This document shows positions 6,171-8,975 of a DNA stretch of 8,975 bases, in pieces. The notes beneath the pieces are model-generated. The model had not been told where the DNA came from. It worked only from the letters and a program-made list of their open reading frames with translations, and did no database searches. The DNA lies in the NCBI GenBank assembly GCA_035296965.1, contig DATGZX010000427.1:1-8975 (forward strand), in the 5' to 3' direction. The DNA is from DATGZX01 sp035296965. Lineage in GTDB: Bacteria > Planctomycetota > Planctomycetia > Gemmatales > Gemmataceae. Each line of letters opens with the position of its first letter. Positions within the stretch are counted from its first letter, which is position 1. The translations under genes were made by a program, and so were the position numbers.

Positions 6171-6213
6171 GTGGCTCAAGCTGAAGCTTGAGCTACGAGA
6201 AAATTGATGCCGG
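6171..6213. repeat. Palindromic repeat, copy 2
   Basis: GTGGCTCAAGCT (6171-6182), GA, AGCTTGAGCTAC (6185-6196) repeat copy 1 with one base changed in the left arm and a shorter loop. GAGAAAATTGATGCCGG (6197-6213) repeats the tail of copy 1 with two differences. The two copies are 71 bp apart in direct orientation. Confidence 0.8.
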
Positions 6214-6272
6214 GGGGACACTAGCCTGTGGAGAGATCGTAAAGTCTGGTTGGCCGCCCAGAGGATGTATCG

Positions 6273-6872
6273 ATGCGGAAAGTGCAAGGGCCGTTCAAGA
6301 CAGTTCTGATGCAAAAACTGCAAGGCGTCCTTTATATCGCTCTGTGTCTTGGGGTGGGTGCCGGCATTGCCTATTTTGCCCGAGGCATGTGGCAAAAGAA
6401 GCAGGAAGACAAGCTGCAAAGCGAATTCGGTCCGGCGTCGGCAGCCGAGATGCAGCGGGCTTTGAGTCGCGGCAGCTCCGCACTTCCCAAGCAAGAACAT
6501 TGGGCCGCCTCTTGTACGGCAGGGAATACGACGCTGACGCTTGACCTCACGAACCTGGGCAAGTTTTCCCTGACGAATGTCCGCTATACCAGGCTCGTGC
6601 TTGAAGCAATCACACCTGAAGAAAGCCTGCCCGTCCAAATTGCAGAAATAAAGCCCAGCGAGACTGCCCATCTCGCATTTCACTTCAAAAACGTTCCCTG
6701 GGAGCGACTCTGTGAGGTCAAGAACGTGTACAAGGCCAGTCTCGACGTGGACATGAGCTGTGCGAACTCGCAAGGGATCACTTCGGAAAAACTAAAGGAC
6801 GTTCCCGTCACTCTCGACCTTGCGAGTGTCAAAAAGCTGGAAGAAGCGCGCTTGAAAACGACCACCAAGTAG
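6273..6872 (+). CDS. Single-pass membrane protein with beta-rich outer domain, function unknown
   Basis: 199 residues, family not recognised. A short basic N-terminus is followed by one hydrophobic segment (about 17-36, L-Q-G-V-L-Y-I-A-L-C-L-G-V-G-A-G-I-A-Y), which reads as a signal anchor with the rest outside the cytoplasmic membrane. After a lysine-rich stalk (about 42-48), residues about 75-185 show alternating strand patterns (T-L-T-L-D-L-T-N-L-G, A-H-L-A-F-H-F-K-N-V, V-P-V-T-L-D-L-A), suggesting an immunoglobulin-like beta sandwich. C81, C146 and C162 could form a disulphide. The start has only a weak GAGG (6261-6264) at 8 bases; an in-frame ATG at 6309 is an alternative that would leave a shorter N-terminus. 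The acetyltransferase gene begins 9 bp after the stop, so the two are probably co-transcribed. Confidence 0.75.
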   Translation: MRKVQGPFKTVLMQKLQGVLYIALCLGVGAGIAYFARGMWQKKQEDKLQSEFGPASAAEMQRALSRGSSALPKQEHWAASCTAGNTTLTLDLTNLGKFSLTNVRYTRLVLEAITPEESLPVQIAEIKPSETAHLAFHFKNVPWERLCEVKNVYKASLDVDMSCANSQGITSEKLKDVPVTLDLASVKKLEEARLKTTTK

Positions 6873-6881
6873 GGCGGAGCC

Positions 6882-7565
6882 ATGCTTACACATCCGAGGG
6901 AGGAATCACGTTTGCAGCATCCTGAAGTGAGGGCTCTGACCGACAGAGATTTTGCACAGGCTAAAGCCGTCATGGGCCGGGCGTTTGAGAATTATCCCCT
7001 GCTGCTTTACGTGGCCCCGGATGATCGCCGGCGACCTCGGGCGACATGCGCACTGTACGGTTCTGTGATGCGCTACTGCCTCTCCGCCGGTGAGGTGTAT
7101 ACCACACCTGATGTGGCCGGGGCCGCCTGCTGGCTGCCACCCCATCGGCCTTTCCCAACCTTTCTGCGAATGGTCCGCTCAGGTATGCTCAAGCTGCCCT
7201 TTCAGTTTGGTTGGACCGGTTTCTCACGCTTGAGCGCCTTCGACACCATCGCCGAGAAGATCCACCATGAGCATGCCCCTGGGCCACATTGGTATCTCTG
7301 GGCGATTGGCATAGAGCCGGGGCGACAGGGCCAGGGCCTCGGCAGAGAGCTCATGCAGCCGATTTTTGCGCAGGCTGACGCAGCTGGGCTTCCTTGTTAT
7401 TTGGAAACGCACAAGGAATCCAACACGGTGATTTACGACCGCTGTGGGTTCCGCATTGTGTGCGAAGCCCAGGTTCCCGGCCATCCGGGCAAAATCTGGG
7501 GCATGCTCCGGGAGCCGGTTGGTACAGATGAGAGGAATACGGCTAATGGGACGGATAGTCGCTAA
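6882..7565 (+). CDS. GNAT family N-acetyltransferase
   Basis: Up to 227 residues. The acetyl-CoA binding motif A is clear: strand W-Y-L-W-A-I-G-I (137-144), then E-P-G-R-Q-G-Q-G-L-G (145-154) with the R/Q-x-x-G-x-G/A pyrophosphate loop. Motif B follows with Y-L-E-T-H-K-E-S-N (173-181) and Y-D-R-C-G-F (185-190). The first half (about 16-130) would bind the acceptor, which cannot be read from the sequence. Proteins of this shape transfer acetyl groups from acetyl-CoA to small amines, antibiotics or proteins. Start choice is uncertain: the ATG at 6882 has GGAG only 2 bases before it, whereas an in-frame TTG at 6912 has GGGAGGA (6898-6904) at a normal 7 bases, giving 217 residues. The gene sits 9 bp after the previous stop and 36 bp before selD. 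A link to selenium metabolism is not evident. Confidence 0.9.
   Translation: MLTHPREESRLQHPEVRALTDRDFAQAKAVMGRAFENYPLLLYVAPDDRRRPRATCALYGSVMRYCLSAGEVYTTPDVAGAACWLPPHRPFPTFLRMVRSGMLKLPFQFGWTGFSRLSAFDTIAEKIHHEHAPGPHWYLWAIGIEPGRQGQGLGRELMQPIFAQADAAGLPCYLETHKESNTVIYDRCGFRIVCEAQVPGHPGKIWGMLREPVGTDERNTANGTDSR
6898..6904 (+). promoter_or_regulatory. Strong ribosome binding site inside the annotated acetyltransferase start
   Basis: GGGAGGA lies 7 bases before an in-frame TTG at 6912. It is better placed than the GGAG before the ATG at 6882, so translation may begin at 6912. The GNAT fold starts after both positions and does not decide the matter. Confidence 0.5.
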
Positions 7566-7601
7566 GCCTGCCGGAACCCTGACGCAGGTGAGGAGCAACC
7601 A

Positions 7602-8660
7602 ATGAGCGAAGTCGATACGGTGCGTCTTACACAACTGGCCAAGCGGGCCGGTTGCGCGGCAAAACAGCCGCCGGGATATCTGCTGCCGCTACTGGGCAAG
7701 CTACCGGTCGTGATCGATCCAAATGTGCTGGTGGGAAGTAGCACCGCGGACGACGCGGCGATCTACAAGTTAACCGACGACCTTGCACTCGTGCTGACCA
7801 CCGATTTTTTCACTCCCATCGTCGATCGACCTTACGATTTTGGCGCGGTCGCTGCCGCCAATGCGCTCAGCGACGTCTACGCGATGGGAGGCAAGCCGTT
7901 GACTGCCCTCAACCTCGTTGGCTTCCCCGATCAGAAACTCGGTGTCGAGGTCTTGGCAGAGATTTTGCGCGGCGCAGCGGACAAGGCCGCCGAAGCTGGC
8001 ATCTCCATTGTCGGTGGGCACACGATCAAGTCGGAAGAACCGATCTTCGGTCTGTGCGTGGTTGGCACCGTCCACCCTCAGAAGGCACTCACCAACAGCG
8101 GCGCTCGGCAGGGCGATCTGCTGATTCTCACAAAACCCATTGGGCTGGGCATCATCACTACCGCCGCGAAAAACGGCGAAGATTCGCTCGGCGCGATCCA
8201 GGAGGCCATTGGGGTCATGACCACGCTCAACCGCGTCGCCGCCGAGGTGCTAGGCCAGTTCGACGTGCACGCCTTGACCGACGTGACCGGTTTCGGGCTT
8301 CTGGGACATTTGCGTAACATGACCGCCGCCAGCAGCGTGAGCGCCACCATCTGGGCGGACGCTGTGCCGGTCCTTCCCGCTAGCCGCGAATACCTGAAAG
8401 CGGGCATCGCACCGGGTGGCACGCACGCCAACCTGCGATTCCTCGTGGACTGGGTGGCATTCGATCCGGGGATAACCAAGGAACAGCAATTGCTCCTTTG
8501 CGATGCCCAGACCTCGGGGGGATTGCTAGCCAGCGTACCTGCTTCGTTGGCGGAAGAAACTGTGGCGGCCTTGCGCCGAGCCGGGGTAGGCGCCGCCACC
8601 CTCGTCGGGGAAATCTCGAAAGCGGATGGTACAGCAATTCGAGTACTTCCAACCCGATGA
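7602..8660 (+). CDS. selD: Selenide, water dikinase (selenophosphate synthetase), cysteine form
   Basis: 352 residues, close to the usual length of about 347. It makes selenophosphate from selenide, ATP and water in the cytoplasm; selenophosphate feeds selenocysteine-tRNA and 2-selenouridine tRNA synthesis. The N-terminal active-site loop reads R-L-T-Q-L-A-K-R-A-G-C-A-A-K (8-21): C18 and K21 correspond to E. coli C17 and K20. The codon is TGC, so this is the cysteine rather than the selenocysteine form. Metal/ATP residues follow: T-A-D-D (48-51), T-T-D (66-68), L-S-D-V-Y-A-M-G-G (89-97), G-G-H-T (138-141) and L-T-D-V-T-G-F-G-L-L-G-H (225-236, D227). The C-terminal AIRS domain has P-G-G-T (271-274) and D-A-Q-T-S-G-G (301-307). 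AGGAG (7591-7595) lies 6 bases before the ATG. It follows the acetyltransferase by 36 bp and is probably the last gene of that operon. No selenium-using partner (selA, selB, tRNA-Sec, mnmH) is in view. Confidence 0.97.
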   Translation: MSEVDTVRLTQLAKRAGCAAKQPPGYLLPLLGKLPVVIDPNVLVGSSTADDAAIYKLTDDLALVLTTDFFTPIVDRPYDFGAVAAANALSDVYAMGGKPLTALNLVGFPDQKLGVEVLAEILRGAADKAAEAGISIVGGHTIKSEEPIFGLCVVGTVHPQKALTNSGARQGDLLILTKPIGLGIITTAAKNGEDSLGAIQEAIGVMTTLNRVAAEVLGQFDVHALTDVTGFGLLGHLRNMTAASSVSATIWADAVPVLPASREYLKAGIAPGGTHANLRFLVDWVAFDPGITKEQQLLLCDAQTSGGLLASVPASLAEETVAALRRAGVGAATLVGEISKADGTAIRVLPTR

Positions 8661-8884
8661 CCAGCTCGACAGCTTGCGCGGCGGTGGAAATCCTTGCGTT
8701 CGAGATCGCCCAGCGTGCGTCGACGCCTTCCCACTTATACTGACCATCCGGTAGCCGCGTTCGCCAGAATGCGGGGAAACCTCGTGAAACGGCCCGCATT
8801 CTAGCCAATGCGGCTACGGCCTAGGGCTATCTCAGTAGCTGTCGAATCTGTGCGCAGGGTAGAACCGTCTGAGATTACCTCAGC
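8661..8884. other. Region after selD without a clear gene
   Basis: Contains the inverted repeat at 8751-8817 and otherwise nothing I can assign. I looked for a tRNA-Sec gene, which would fit next to selD, and saw no TCA-anticodon cloverleaf. Minus-strand open frames here run back over selD and are shadows. Confidence 0.5.
8751..8817. repeat. Long inverted repeat downstream of selD
   Basis: The left arm (8751-8775, beginning GTAGCCGC and ending AGAATGCGGG) and the right arm (8793-8817) are reverse complements at 22 of 25 positions, separated by a 17-base loop. The left arm starts 90 bases after the selD stop. No T-run follows, so it is not a classic terminator, although a stem this long could halt transcription or protect the 3' end of the mRNA. 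The form fits a dispersed REP- or MITE-like element. Confidence 0.8.
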
Positions 8885-8975
8885 TTGACATTCGTGCCCA
8901 AGAAAAGCGAATGGGAGACGTGTGACGGCGGGCCGTCAGCCGCCTGGATGGGGAAGAAGCTGATCCAAGACCGAT
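8885..8975 (+). CDS. Possible start of a gene cut by the window end
   Basis: A frame opens after a TGA at 8870-8872 and stays open to the last base, giving about 30 codons from a TTG at 8885 or 27 from a GTG at 8894. The translation from the GTG begins M-P-K-K-S-E-W-E-T-C-D-G-G and looks like a plausible soluble N-terminus, but there is no Shine-Dalgarno sequence and no family is recognisable. The TTGACA at 8885-8890 also looks like a -35 box, but no -10 box follows at 16-18 bp. It may be chance. Confidence 0.2.
   Translation, partial: MTFVPKKSEWETCDGGPSAAWMGKKLIQDR

Larger units (their letters stand above)
6012..6272. other. Intergenic stretch with repeated palindromes
   Basis: This 261-bp gap separates the PspA-like gene from the next plus-strand gene. 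An A/T-rich spot (TTTATATAGT, near 6046-6055) stands out from its surroundings and could be part of a promoter, but no good -35 element is at the right distance. The rest is mostly the pair of palindromic repeats at 6100-6213. No gene is seen. Confidence 0.5.

Noticed and set aside
8078..8734. Minus-strand open frame opposite selD
   Set aside because: It is antisense to the conserved C-terminal domain of SelD, and its translation is serine/proline/arginine-rich without a family.
8661..8975. tRNA-Sec (selC) candidate next to selD
   Set aside because: No acceptor stem, T-loop (GTTCGA-type) and TCA anticodon could be placed together. The strong pairing at 8751-8817 is a simple hairpin with a 17-base loop.

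Overview
The window reads as a chromosomal segment of a planctomycete, most likely a Pirellula-like lineage. This is inferred from gene content, not from a marker gene. The strongest pointer is a sigma-70 (ECF-type) factor followed 21 bp later by a Pkn2/PknB-type serine/threonine kinase with a multi-pass membrane C-terminus, an arrangement typical of Planctomycetes. Moderately high GC and palindromic intergenic repeats fit this too.

Layout: (1) 1-692 holds the 3' end of a gene cut by the window edge, possibly a SUKH-3-like immunity protein, then about 370 bp without a convincing gene. (2) 693-3017 is the plus-strand sigma factor/kinase pair. (3) 2971-5262 is a minus-strand run of three membrane-protein genes, all with AAAGGA(G)-type ribosome binding sites. 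The upstream two look like diverged paralogues. The last gene overlaps the kinase gene tail to tail by 47 bp. (4) 5460-6011 is a divergent plus-strand gene for a short PspA/IM30 (ESCRT-III-like) coiled-coil protein. (5) 6012-6272 carries two copies of a palindromic repeat. (6) 6273-8660 is a probable plus-strand operon: a single-pass membrane protein with a beta-rich outer domain, a GNAT acetyltransferase, and selD (selenophosphate synthetase, cysteine form). (7) 8661-8975 holds a 25-bp-arm inverted repeat and possibly the first codons of another gene.

The part most worth attention is 2971-6011. A PspA-family protein stands back to back with three uncharacterised membrane proteins, and no canonical partner (PspB, PspC, PspF, LiaF) is in view. 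The 197-bp gap between them contains a symmetric array of four AACCG-type sites whose centres are exactly 23 bp apart, two pointing right and two pointing left about one axis at 5345/5346. This could be an operator or transcript structure for a non-canonical envelope-stress module, or a dispersed repeat. The sequence alone cannot decide. SelD shows that the organism makes selenophosphate, but no gene using it is in the window.
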